Positions 1 to 5,871 of a stretch of 7,444 nucleotides of DNA are shown here, in pieces. Numbering within the stretch: the first letter of the stretch is position 1; each line of letters begins with the position of its first letter. The notes under the pieces are model-generated. The model was not told where the DNA came from. It searched no databases and saw nothing but the letters and a program-made list of their open reading frames with translations. The translations under genes were made by a program, and so were the position numbers. The DNA comes from Bacillota bacterium (GTDB taxonomy: Bacteria; Bacillota; Desulfitobacteriia; Desulfitobacteriales; Desulfitobacteriaceae): contig JAEWCM010000015.1 in the NCBI GenBank assembly GCA_023390635.1, forward strand, positions 1 to 7,444. The letters are read 5' to 3'.

Positions 1-14
1 GCAGTGGATGCCAA

Positions 15-59
15 AAAGCAAGGAGCTAAGCGAACATAGGCCGCTTAGCTCCTTGCTTT
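15..59. terminator. Perfect 18-bp hairpin, probable bidirectional terminator
   Basis: Bases 15-32 are the exact reverse complement of 42-59, separated by a 9-base loop. T-rich sequence follows on both strands (minus: a run of T at 17-13; plus: TTTATT), though neither U-tract is long. It lies about 110 bases past the stop of the minus-strand permease gene and probably ends that operon. It may also end a plus-strand gene left of the window. Confidence 0.7.
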
Positions 60-99
60 ATTCCGAATGCCATTCCCAATTGTGCAATTTTACAGCTGT

Positions 100-130
100 G
101 GCTGTTCAAAACCTTACTTTTGGGACAGCC
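100..130. repeat. Imperfect hairpin (GGCTGT...ACAGCC), possible IS-end-like sequence
   Basis: GGCTGT at 100-105 pairs with ACAGCC at 125-130, and CAAAA at 107-111 pairs with TTTTG at 118-122. No U-tract follows in either direction, so it is a poor terminator. Read on the minus strand it begins GAGGCTGTCCCAAAAG, which from memory resembles termini of some Firmicutes insertion sequences. No transposase is present beside it within the window, so this is only a resemblance. Confidence 0.35.
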
Positions 131-171
131 TCTAATTATTTTACAATGGAATGCTTAACGTAATAACATTG

Positions 172-2556
172 CTACTCCGTAACAAGGGCATAGGCAGAAA
201 TCCTTCGAATCCGCCAGGTAACCAGCAGCGATAACAGGTAGGAAAACAAAATGGTTGCCGCGCCAAACCCAATTACCCAATAGGGGGCGACAATGAATCC
301 GGCTTTCATCACCCCCATGCCGCGCATGGTGACAGACAGCAGCGGGTTGGTATAAAACGCGCCTAAAAGGCTGCCCCCAACCGCTCCCAGAATGATTGGC
401 ACCATAAAACCGATGGCCAGCTGGTTCATTAATTGAAACGTGGTAAAGCCGATGGCTTTCTGAATCCCCAATTCCCGCTTTTTGCGCACCACGGAGGAAC
501 TGATCACAAAATATAACACCAGCACTACCACTAGCAAGGTAATTACCAGCATGGCAATCCCCATCGCGGCAACGATATTCTGATAGGAGGCCATTCCCTC
601 GGCCATTTCCTTATCGAAATTTACCGTTCCCAGCAGCAGGTCCTTATCAAACTGGCTTTCTAATTTTTTAACGAACGCGGCGGCATCGGTTCCTTTGTCC
701 AGATAAATATTCAGCGACTGCTGTTTAAAGTCCGGATTGAGCCGTTTAAAGTCTGCCGTTAGGATGGAGGCATTCAGCCCGCCCATCGAGGAGCCGTTCG
801 ATAACCCCACGACCTTAAAAATCTCTTCCCGCTCGCCAAAGCTGACGGTAACCGTGTCCCCAATTGTTTTATGCAGCCTTTCCGCCAAGATGCCGGCCAG
901 GGTGATTTCATTGGGGGACTTCGGATAATGGCCCTCATATACCAGCATGGATTCTTTTTGTGAGTAATCGTCCATCACATAGGCGGAAGCTTCACTGCCC
1001 TCAACCTTTACCTTCACCTCATCCAGATATTGCACTTTCCGGACCGCATCTATGCTTTCGATGGTTTTTACGGCCTGTGCCTGATCCTTTTCCGGGTTGA
1101 GCACGGCGATGGCATTGCAGATTTCCATCCCCGGCACCTCGGCGAAAGCTTTGGTATCGATGGATGTATTATAAAACATAATCACGCCGAAGGCTCCGGC
1201 AAAGGTGACCGCAATCAGGATAAGCCCGATCATGATGTTTTGCTTCATGCTTTGCAAAACAGACTTAAAAGCCAAAACAACCAGCAAGCTGCCCTTTGAC
1301 TTTTCCAGGGGCAGGTGGCTTCTTTTATACTTATGGGCACTGGTTTCGCCGCGCAGGGCGTTGATTGGGCTCAGCCTGCTCAGGTGACGGGCGGCTATCC
1401 AGGCTACCAGAACCACAATCAGCAAGAGGATAAAGAAGGCGGATGAACTGACTATACCGTCAAAACCCTGCACCCATTTCAGCCCGGACTGTTGTTCAAA
1501 AACCGCTGCAACTGCGGGCAGAGCTGGGTAAGAGAGGGCGATTCCAACCAGGCTGCCGATGCCGGCGAGCAGAGAAAACTGTAAAATCACGGAAAGAATA
1601 ATCTGCCGGCTGGTATAACCGACAGCTTTTAATGAGCCAATTTTCATCACGTCTTCTTCGATGCTGTTGACGATTCTGAAGTGTACTACCAGCAAGCAGA
1701 CGATGATAATAATCATCGAAAATACCACCATCATGACCGAGACCATAGTGGCCATCATGCAACGGGACATTTCTACCAATCCGAGATCAATCGTCACAAA
1801 CAGGGAGGACACATCCCCGGATACCAGAGAAGCGGAATTCAAATGGAGAATATCTCGGATGCCGCTTTCCACGGTCTTGTTGTTATCCAAATTATCCAAA
1901 TTGGCAAACACCACATGCATGTGATAATTGGGATTATTGAGTGTGTCCGCTACTTTTTGATAGGTATCCGCCGGCAGATAAAATCCCATAAATCCGGTGT
2001 CGGTGGAACTGAAAAAGATGTCCTCCGTATAGCCTTTGATCGTAAAGGACAGGGTTTTTTCCGTGCCTGTTTTTTCATCGCTATATTTAAGCTTTATTTG
2101 ATCGTTCAGCTGATACCCGCTGACAGCCTTAAAAATATCCGGGACATAAACCGACATGTCTTCCGCCGGCAAATGTTCGCCGACAAATTTCCATTTGGAT
2201 ATTTCCCGTGGTTCATCCATATTGTTAAATAAGATATTATAGGACTGTTCTTTGCCTTGGGAAGAAATTTTGGCGTCGAGCAGCAGCATGTCATTGGTCT
2301 GCATTTTTTGGATGTGCTCATTTCCGTCCAGATAGGATTTTACGTCGCCGGTGTAAAGGGCGTCGGGCAGCATGTAATAAACATCCGCCGGAGCAAGCTC
2401 CTCTTTCAGGGTGTTAAAAAAGCCGCCGTAATTGATCACCACCAAAAGTCCGGCATTGAGCAGAAAGGCCGCGATAATGAACATCCCAACCAGTGTGGCG
2501 GAAGCTGATTTGGTTTTGCGGATATTGGCACGGGCGTGCAGCCATAATTTATTCAC
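172..2556 (-). CDS. ABC transporter permease, duplicated FtsX/MacB-type (8 predicted TM segments)
   Basis: Membrane subunit of a type VII (MacB/FtsX-like) ABC exporter, 794 residues from the chosen start. It has two tandem FtsX units, each with one TM helix, a large extracytoplasmic domain and three TM helices. Predicted TMs are near residues 22-44, 269-293, 319-347, 369-389, 440-462, 661-687, 709-737 and 754-780, with outside domains near 45-265 and 463-655. Each unit carries the cytoplasmic coupling-helix pattern (MKIGSLKAVGYT near 304-315; RELGIQKAIGFT near 694-705). The frame is open further upstream, but the start is most likely the GTG at 2556: it is preceded by GGGGTGG and lies one base after the ATPase stop, so translation is probably coupled. 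The longer ATG reading at 2613 would overlap the ATPase by 56 bases. Substrate is unknown; peptides, antibiotics or lipids are usual for the family. Confidence 0.93.
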   Translation of the reverse strand: MNKLWLHARANIRKTKSASATLVGMFIIAAFLLNAGLLVVINYGGFFNTLKEELAPADVYYMLPDALYTGDVKSYLDGNEHIQKMQTNDMLLLDAKISSQGKEQSYNILFNNMDEPREISKWKFVGEHLPAEDMSVYVPDIFKAVSGYQLNDQIKLKYSDEKTGTEKTLSFTIKGYTEDIFFSSTDTGFMGFYLPADTYQKVADTLNNPNYHMHVVFANLDNLDNNKTVESGIRDILHLNSASLVSGDVSSLFVTIDLGLVEMSRCMMATMVSVMMVVFSMIIIIVCLLVVHFRIVNSIEEDVMKIGSLKAVGYTSRQIILSVILQFSLLAGIGSLVGIALSYPALPAVAAVFEQQSGLKWVQGFDGIVSSSAFFILLLIVVLVAWIAARHLSRLSPINALRGETSAHKYKRSHLPLEKSKGSLLVVLAFKSVLQSMKQNIMIGLILIAVTFAGAFGVIMFYNTSIDTKAFAEVPGMEICNAIAVLNPEKDQAQAVKTIESIDAVRKVQYLDEVKVKVEGSEASAYVMDDYSQKESMLVYEGHYPKSPNEITLAGILAERLHKTIGDTVTVSFGEREEIFKVVGLSNGSSMGGLNASILTADFKRLNPDFKQQSLNIYLDKGTDAAAFVKKLESQFDKDLLLGTVNFDKEMAEGMASYQNIVAAMGIAMLVITLLVVVLVLYFVISSSVVRKKRELGIQKAIGFTTFQLMNQLAIGFMVPIILGAVGGSLLGAFYTNPLLSVTMRGMGVMKAGFIVAPYWVIGFGAATILFSYLLSLLVTWRIRRISAYALVTE

Positions 2557-2557
2557 A

Positions 2558-3316
2558 TTACCACCCCATCTCGGCCAGAAAATCCTGCAGCATCCGGTGG
2601 CGCTGTTGATCACCGCTTACATACTTGCCCAAGTTGCATTCGCCGCTGATTACACCGTCTTTTATGTATAAAATCCGGTTCCCTCTCCTGGCCGAACGCA
2701 GGTCATGGGTGACCATAATGATACTTTGTCCGTTGTTGTTGACCTCGGTCAGGACATCCAGCACCGCTTTCCCCGCCCCAGAGTTCAGAGCACCGGTCGG
2801 TTCGTCGGCAAAAACGACTTTTGGCTTGTTAATTAAGGCGCGAACAATGGCGGCGCGTTGATTTTCACCACCCGAAAGCTGGGCCGGAAACTTGTTCCAA
2901 ATAGTTTCAGTTAAGCCGACCTTGGTGAGCAGCTCTTTAGCCTCAGCGACGATCCCTTTCCGGTCGTTTCCGATGAGCAGGCCGCTGGCTAAAATATTAT
3001 CCAGAATGCTCATGTTTTCCAGCAAAAACATTTGCTGAAACACAAAACCGCAATTCTGTCTCCGGAACACCGCCAGTTTGTCGTTGTTCAAATGGGCAAT
3101 TTCTGCGTCGAAAAACTGGATGGTTCCGCTGGTCGGTCTGTCCATTCCGGACAAGGCGTAAAGCAGGGTGGATTTTCCGGCGCCAGATGATCCCATAATG
3201 ACGGTAAAATCCTTTTCATGAATTTCAATGTCCAAGTTTTTTAAGACCTGTTGCTCCTGGGAGCCGCTTTTAAAGCTTTTGCTTAGTTGGCTGGTTTTCA
3301 AAATCACATTGCTCAT
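2558..3316 (-). CDS. ABC transporter ATP-binding protein (MacB/LolD-like)
   Basis: Cytoplasmic ATPase, 252 residues, that powers the permease encoded next. All nucleotide-binding motifs are present: Walker A GSSGAGKST (42-50), Q-loop Q94, signature LSGGENQR (147-154), Walker B VVFADEP (167-173) and H-loop H204. The D-loop reads GALN where the family usually has GALD, and the signature has EN instead of QQ. Both are mild substitutions, and the subunit should be active. The ATG at 3316 is supported by AGGAGA at 3325-3330, eight bases upstream. It is the first gene of the two-gene exporter operon. No two-component system or repressor gene sits beside it; an insertion sequence occupies the upstream DNA. 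I see no convincing promoter in the 190 bases between the IS and the start codon. Confidence 0.95.
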   Translation of the reverse strand: MSNVILKTSQLSKSFKSGSQEQQVLKNLDIEIHEKDFTVIMGSSGAGKSTLLYALSGMDRPTSGTIQFFDAEIAHLNNDKLAVFRRQNCGFVFQQMFLLENMSILDNILASGLLIGNDRKGIVAEAKELLTKVGLTETIWNKFPAQLSGGENQRAAIVRALINKPKVVFADEPTGALNSGAGKAVLDVLTEVNNNGQSIIMVTHDLRSARRGNRILYIKDGVISGECNLGKYVSGDQQRHRMLQDFLAEMGW

Positions 3317-3324
3317 TGTTATTT

Positions 3325-3330
3325 TCTCCT
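3325..3330 (-). promoter_or_regulatory. Ribosome binding site of the ABC ATPase gene
   Basis: AGGAGA on the minus strand, eight bases before the ATG at 3316. It fixes the start of the ATPase. Confidence 0.8.
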
Positions 3331-3491
3331 AACATAATCATTTTGGGCCTTGATTCGCCAGTGACGATATCGGTCGAAAAAATCGTACCTATGACTTTGA
3401 TACGCTTTCGTTGCCGTTTTTGTTTCGCTATTTAGTTTTTTTGTATGGATCTTATCACTTATAGTATGCTCAACTCCCTGGTTATAAAAAG

Positions 3492-3508
3492 AGAGTCGCA
3501 AGCACAAA
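3492..3508. terminator. Left half of a terminator-like hairpin split by the IS
   Basis: AGAGTCGC (3492-3499) and AGCAC (3501-3505) are complementary to GCGACTCT (4821-4828) and GTGCT (4814-4818) on the far side of the IS. Removing the IS and one CAAA copy restores a 13-bp stem with a small internal bulge and a 7-base loop. Leftward it is followed by T5 (3490-3486 on the minus strand). It was probably an intrinsic terminator and is no longer able to fold locally. Confidence 0.7.
3505..3508. repeat. Target site duplication CAAA, left copy
   Basis: CAAA directly abuts the left IS end (TGGAC at 3509) and is repeated directly after the right end at 4806-4809. Four bases fits the 3-5 base duplications of IS3-family elements. 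Confidence 0.75.
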
Positions 3509-3534
3509 TGGACTGCCCTAGGACGAACGGACAT
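3509..3534. repeat. IS terminal inverted repeat, transposase-distal end
   Basis: Starts TGGACTGCCC and ends CGGACAT. It matches the reverse complement of 4780-4805 at 17 of 26 positions, with the outer five and inner seven bases identical. Confidence 0.85.
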
Positions 3535-3568
3535 AGAAAAAGAGGGTCTGTCGCAGGATAAGTTAAAA

Positions 3569-4426
3569 TTACGCAGCCTGATGCCGTTTTTCAAGTGGTG
3601 TCAGGCTTGTTTTTATCTGGATGCGCTCGTTGTTATAAAAATCAATGTATTCGTCGATTAATTGCCTGGCTTCTTCAAAGGTCTTCAGTTGATGTCTGTA
3701 AATACACTCCGTCTTAAGAATAGAGAAAAAATTTTCAGCCATAGCATTGTCATAGCAGTTTCCGCGCCTTGACATGGATGGCGTTATCCCATACTCTTGA
3801 GTTAGGGCAAAATATGATTGTGATGTATATTGAAACCCTTGGTCGCTGTGGAGCTGTAACTCTGCAGCGACCACTTCTTTTGCCAAGGCCGCCTTTATGG
3901 TGGACAGTACAAGATTTACTTTCTGTTGCGTTCCTGTTTTGTAAGCAACAATGCTATTATCATAAAGATCACGGATGATGGAAAGGTAGAGGACGCCTTG
4001 GCCGGTGTGGATATACGATATATCCGTTACCCATTTCTCATTAGGCCTGGTAGCGGAGAAATTGCGATTCAATAGATTGGCATATTTATGGATTTGCTGT
4101 CCCATAGGTTTATATTTTTTACGACGTCGGATCTCTGACAGTAGGCCATATTTATTCATGACTCGAAGTACCGTTTTCGGATTGTAATGCTGAGACTTTT
4201 CGCGGATTAGCCATCGATGGACACGGCGATAACCATAAGTTCCTTTGCAGTGCTGTTGGCATTCTGAGATCATCCCAGCTAAAGCCCGATCCTTTGGATC
4301 TTGGCCTCTGTGTTTTATGTAATCGTAATATCCGCTTCGGGATACCCTGAAGAATCGACACATAATAGAGACCGGATATTTTTCTCTCCGGCAGTAGATG
4401 ACTTCAAATTTAAGAGCTGGCTTCAC
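3569..4426 (-). CDS. IS3-family transposase OrfB (DDE integrase domain)
   Basis: Catalytic subunit of the IS transposase, 285 residues, starting at a GTG. An N-terminal helical region (about 45-100, HTH_21-like, with GTYGYRRVHR) is followed by an rve/RNase H-fold integrase core. The catalytic triad is D135 (WVTDISY), D195 (LHSDQG) and E231 (AMAENFF), with exactly 35 residues between the second D and the E, the canonical DD(35)E spacing. The C-terminus carries the usual YNNERIQ...LTPLEKR ending. The start overlaps the orfA stop as GTGA with GGAAGGAGG just upstream. It lies in the -1 frame relative to orfA, so production could be by reinitiation or by programmed -1 frameshifting to an OrfAB fusion. 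I see no classic A6G slippery heptamer. Length is normal for the family. Confidence 0.95.
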   Translation of the reverse strand: MKPALKFEVIYCRREKYPVSIMCRFFRVSRSGYYDYIKHRGQDPKDRALAGMISECQQHCKGTYGYRRVHRWLIREKSQHYNPKTVLRVMNKYGLLSEIRRRKKYKPMGQQIHKYANLLNRNFSATRPNEKWVTDISYIHTGQGVLYLSIIRDLYDNSIVAYKTGTQQKVNLVLSTIKAALAKEVVAAELQLHSDQGFQYTSQSYFALTQEYGITPSMSRRGNCYDNAMAENFFSILKTECIYRHQLKTFEEARQLIDEYIDFYNNERIQIKTSLTPLEKRHQAA

Positions 4427-4725
4427 CTCCTTCCAGCGGCGCGAAGAAAATCCCTCAATAGCTCATTTTCCATTTTCAGCCGCTTAATTTCATTATCTTT
4501 TCCTACCTCGTCAAGCTTGCGGTTTTTGGGAGGGCGCCCCCGGCGGCGTGGCATTATCCCAGCTTCAAGTAATTTCTCCGCTTTATTATGCCGTGTGATC
4601 AGATTCTCCATTTGTATCTTACTCAGGCCAAATTGTTCTCTTATATCCCGATTGCTTTTTCCTGCTCTCTTTTGCTCGAAGATTTCTCGTTCTAATACTT
4701 TTACATGGACGTACTTTCTGGGCAT
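4423..4725 (-). CDS. IS3-family transposase OrfA (HTH protein)
   Basis: DNA-binding partner of OrfB, 100 residues. A helix-turn-helix covers roughly residues 10-45 (EIFEQKRAGKSNRDIREQFG...). A basic, AT-hook-like RRRGRPP follows near 63-69, then a leucine-zipper-like tail (EIKRLKMENELLRDFL) of the kind that mediates OrfA/OrfAB association. I place the start at the ATG at 4725, because AGGAGG at 4733-4738 lies seven bases before it. An in-frame ATG at 4743 lies upstream of that ribosome site and would add six residues (MTGGFT). The stop overlaps the GTG of orfB by four bases. Confidence 0.92.
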   Translation of the reverse strand: MPRKYVHVKVLEREIFEQKRAGKSNRDIREQFGLSKIQMENLITRHNKAEKLLEAGIMPRRRGRPPKNRKLDEVGKDNEIKRLKMENELLRDFLRAAGRR

Positions 4726-4732
4726 AGTAAAA

Positions 4733-4766
4733 CCTCCTGTCATAGTTTTTATCCTACAACAGGAGG
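4733..4766 (-). promoter_or_regulatory. Inverted repeat able to mask the orfA ribosome binding site
   Basis: On the minus strand CCTCCTGT (4766-4759) is a perfect 8-base complement of ACAGGAGG (4740-4733), with an 18-base loop. The second arm contains the orfA Shine-Dalgarno. A transcript started by the internal IS promoter (start near 4744) would lack the first arm and be translatable. Read-through RNA from outside would contain both arms and be blocked, as described for IS10 and IS50. Confidence 0.6.
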
Positions 4767-4780
4767 CCTTTTCTTTTCAA
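4751..4780 (-). promoter_or_regulatory. Probable transposase promoter inside the IS end
   Basis: On the minus strand TTGAAA (4780-4775), an 18-base spacer, and TAGGAT (4756-4751). The predicted start is near 4744, just before orfA. The -35 box overlaps the inner edge of the terminal repeat, so transposase binding could repress it. Confidence 0.55.
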
Positions 4781-4805
4781 TGTCCGCTTTGTTTGGTGCG
4801 GTCCA
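4780..4805. repeat. IS terminal inverted repeat, transposase-proximal end
   Basis: On the minus strand it begins TGGACCGCACC and ends GCGGACAT, matching the other end at 17 of 26 positions. Confidence 0.85.
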
Positions 4806-4809
4806 CAAA
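4806..4809. repeat. Target site duplication CAAA, right copy
   Basis: Directly abuts the right IS end and equals the bases at 3505-3508. Confidence 0.75.
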
Positions 4810-4830
4810 TTCAGTGCTCCGCGACTCTTT
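4810..4830. terminator. Right half of the terminator-like hairpin split by the IS
   Basis: GTGCT (4814-4818) and GCGACTCT (4821-4828) complement the arm at 3492-3505. On the plus strand it is followed by TTTATCTTTT, so the intact hairpin could have terminated in both directions. It lies about 150 bases past the recombinase stop codon and about 95 bases past the start point of the outward promoter. Confidence 0.65.
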
Positions 4831-4884
4831 ATCTTTTAAGTCTATGGGAAACAGAGGGGATTTTTTTAGTAAAATAAACCATAA

Positions 4885-4914
4885 AATAAAACATTTTCGA
4901 AATTTTGTTGTATC
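4885..4914 (-). repeat. Inverted recombination site, left copy (inferred)
   Basis: On the minus strand the core AACAAAATTTCGAAAATGTT (4909-4890) is identical over 20 bases to 5684-5703 on the plus strand. Over a 30-base frame 25 positions match. The outer arms are more degenerate than in the right copy. Two inverted copies enclosing a tyrosine recombinase gene suggest crossover sites of an invertible segment. Confidence 0.75.
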
Positions 4915-4928
4915 CTTTAGTTAGTATC

Positions 4929-4957
4929 ATTTTATAATCTTCTTACTTCAATGTCAA
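4929..4957 (-). promoter_or_regulatory. Strong outward-facing promoter inside the invertible segment
   Basis: On the minus strand TTGACA (4957-4952), an exact 17-base spacer, and TAAAAT (4934-4929), one mismatch from consensus. The start would be near 4922, about 12 bases inside the left recombination site. No obvious gene of its own follows in this orientation: leftward it meets the broken hairpin and the IS. It lies after the recombinase stop codon, so it does not serve that gene. Confidence 0.7.
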
Positions 4958-4980
4958 TTTATGTCGGATATTATGTTGAT

Positions 4981-5541
4981 TCATAGCTGAACGATAGAAT
5001 ACAGCTCATCTTTTTGATCCTGATTGATGCCGATATAGCGTAATGTAACGCTGGCAGAGCTGTGGTTAAAGGTGTCCATAATCAGCCCTATGTTGTACTT
5101 GGACATTTTATATGTCCAATATCCCCATGTCTTTCTTAAACTATGAGTGCCGAAGTTTTCAATCCCTATTACAGTGGCAGCTTCCTTTAGTACTCTGTAA
5201 ATCTGGACCCTTCCTAAATGACCGCCTTTTTGACTTTGAAAAAGGTAATCATTTAAAGTAAGATTTTGCGTTTTAACATAGCTATGGAGGCACTTGCGCA
5301 ACGTGTCGTTTAGTTTGATTTTCTTTTCCTTGGAAGTTTTCTTCTCATTTATAATAAGGTAATCCTTAAATTGCAGCTTTTCATTAAAAATATCATTCAC
5401 TTTAATTGATATTATATCACTGATACGCAAGCCTGTATTAATGCCAAATTTAAAAACCAAAGCATATTTAGGATCATTTCCATTTAAGTATTGATAGAGC
5501 TGTTTGATTTTAGTTTTTTCTCTAATCGGTTCGACGACCAT
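4981..5541 (-). CDS. Small tyrosine site-specific recombinase (FimB/FimE-size, catalytic domain only)
   Basis: Cuts and rejoins DNA at paired sites through a 3'-phosphotyrosine intermediate. At 186 residues it is essentially only the catalytic domain, the size of the FimB/FimE inversion enzymes, and lacks the N-terminal arm/core-binding domain of phage integrases. The full active-site set is visible: R39 (NTGLRISD), K68 (NEKKTS), H133 and R136 (HSLRKT), H160 (FNHSS) and nucleophile Y169 (TLRYIG), correctly spaced. The ATG at 5541 follows AGGGGGA at 5551-5557. The gene is AT-rich compared with its neighbours and lies between two inverted copies of a dyad-symmetric site, its likely substrate. 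Alternatives are a remnant of an integrative element or a cassette recombinase, but such elements would be bounded by direct repeats. Confidence 0.93.
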   Translation of the reverse strand: MVVEPIREKTKIKQLYQYLNGNDPKYALVFKFGINTGLRISDIISIKVNDIFNEKLQFKDYLIINEKKTSKEKKIKLNDTLRKCLHSYVKTQNLTLNDYLFQSQKGGHLGRVQIYRVLKEAATVIGIENFGTHSLRKTWGYWTYKMSKYNIGLIMDTFNHSSASVTLRYIGINQDQKDELYSIVQL

Positions 5542-5550
5542 AATTTATTG

Positions 5551-5557
5551 TCCCCCT
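5551..5557 (-). promoter_or_regulatory. Ribosome binding site of the recombinase gene
   Basis: AGGGGGA on the minus strand, nine bases before the ATG at 5541; it supports that start. Confidence 0.75.
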
Positions 5558-5579
5558 AAATGTATCTTTTTAAGACTAT

Positions 5580-5608
5580 ATTATACAAAAAAGGCATTTA
5601 AGTATACA
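5580..5608 (-). promoter_or_regulatory. Probable recombinase promoter (good -10, weak -35)
   Basis: On the minus strand a perfect TATAAT (5585-5580) lies about 40 bases before the recombinase start. At 17 bases spacing the -35 position reads TGTATA, only three of six matches, so this promoter is probably weak or needs an activator. Confidence 0.5.
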
Positions 5609-5678
5609 TATAAATAACATGGCGACTTTAATATTGATTGTCTAATCTATTGATATAAACGGGTTCATTATTCTTTAA

Positions 5679-5708
5679 AATGTAACAAAATTTCGAAAAT
5701 GTTACATT
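5679..5708 (+). repeat. Inverted recombination site, right copy (inferred)
   Basis: The 30-base site has clear dyad symmetry: AATGTAAC (5679-5686) and GTTACATT (5701-5708) flank an A/T-rich centre containing TTTCGAAA. This is the two-arm layout expected for a tyrosine recombinase core site. Its inner 20 bases (5684-5703) recur inverted at 4909-4890. Confidence 0.75.
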
Positions 5709-5871
5709 ATTAAAACAGAGGCTTGAATGCTGCTCTTTTTCTCATTGCGTTGGGAAAATAAGTATTTATTCTGGTGAGAAATTTATTGAACCAAACAAAT
5801 TTTTATGTACTGATGTTTCTTTGTACTGGAATTTCCTGATAGGGAATTAAACATAGAAAGGAGTTAGTGAA
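5704..5871 (+). other. Leader region of the HD-GYP gene, no convincing promoter
   Basis: AT-rich, without an open frame or a strong hairpin. I find no good -35/-10 pair here. The nearest rightward candidate is TTGATA at 5650-5655 with poorly spaced TTTAAA/TAAAAT at the edge of the right recombination site. The ribosome site GAAAGGAG (5856-5863) lies eight bases before the ATG at 5872. Absence of a strong local promoter fits a gene that depends on the neighbouring invertible segment. Confidence 0.5.

Larger units (their letters stand above)
3509..4805 (-). mobile_element. Complete IS3-family insertion sequence (IS150-like ends), 1297 bp
   Basis: A full element with matched ends, a target duplication and two overlapping transposase frames read on the minus strand. 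The terminal inverted repeats are 3509-3534 and 4780-4805, 17 of 26 positions identical, both starting TGGAC and finishing CGGACAT. This fits the IS150-type TGGACTG...GGACA ends as I remember them. CAAA lies on both sides. Both frames are open with an intact catalytic triad, so the element looks recent and potentially active. The insertion point is the loop of an older hairpin. Confidence 0.92.
4890..5703. other. Putative invertible DNA segment (recombinase plus outward promoter)
   Basis: About 814 bases bounded by inverted 20-bp identical cores. It contains the tyrosine recombinase gene, its promoter region, and a strong outward promoter beside the left site. It is clearly more AT-rich than the ABC operon and HD-GYP gene around it, which suggests separate origin. 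Inverted rather than direct sites predict inversion, not excision. The layout recalls the Salmonella Hin segment (recombinase and outward promoter inside), but with a Fim/Xer-type enzyme. No read data were available to confirm both orientations. Confidence 0.65.

Noticed and set aside
1681..2232. 183-codon plus-strand open frame
   Set aside because: Lies fully antisense within the permease gene; its translation is histidine/isoleucine rich and domain-free, a shadow of the real gene.
2557..2613. Longer permease start at the ATG at 2613
   Set aside because: Would overlap the ATPase by 56 bases and add 19 residues unlike an FtsX N-terminus. The GTG at 2556 has a ribosome site and one-base spacing.
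3340..3440. Lysine/arginine-rich short frame just upstream of the ATPase start (minus strand)
   Set aside because: Contains coding-like residues (KVIGTIFSTDIVTGES) but has no start codon or ribosome site and runs into the ATPase in another frame; too weak to call even a remnant.
3319..3594. 91-codon minus-strand open frame before the ABC ATPase
   Set aside because: It starts inside orfB of the IS and runs across the IS end into flanking DNA, so it is an accidental junction frame. It has no recognisable motif and ends just before the ATPase start.
4301..4924. 207-codon plus-strand open frame
   Set aside because: Antisense across orfB, orfA, the IS end and the left recombination site; no domain, no ribosome site.
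4890..5703. Segment as an integrated phage-type or att-flanked element
   Set aside because: The flanking copies are inverted, while attL and attR are direct repeats; there is no cargo other than the recombinase.
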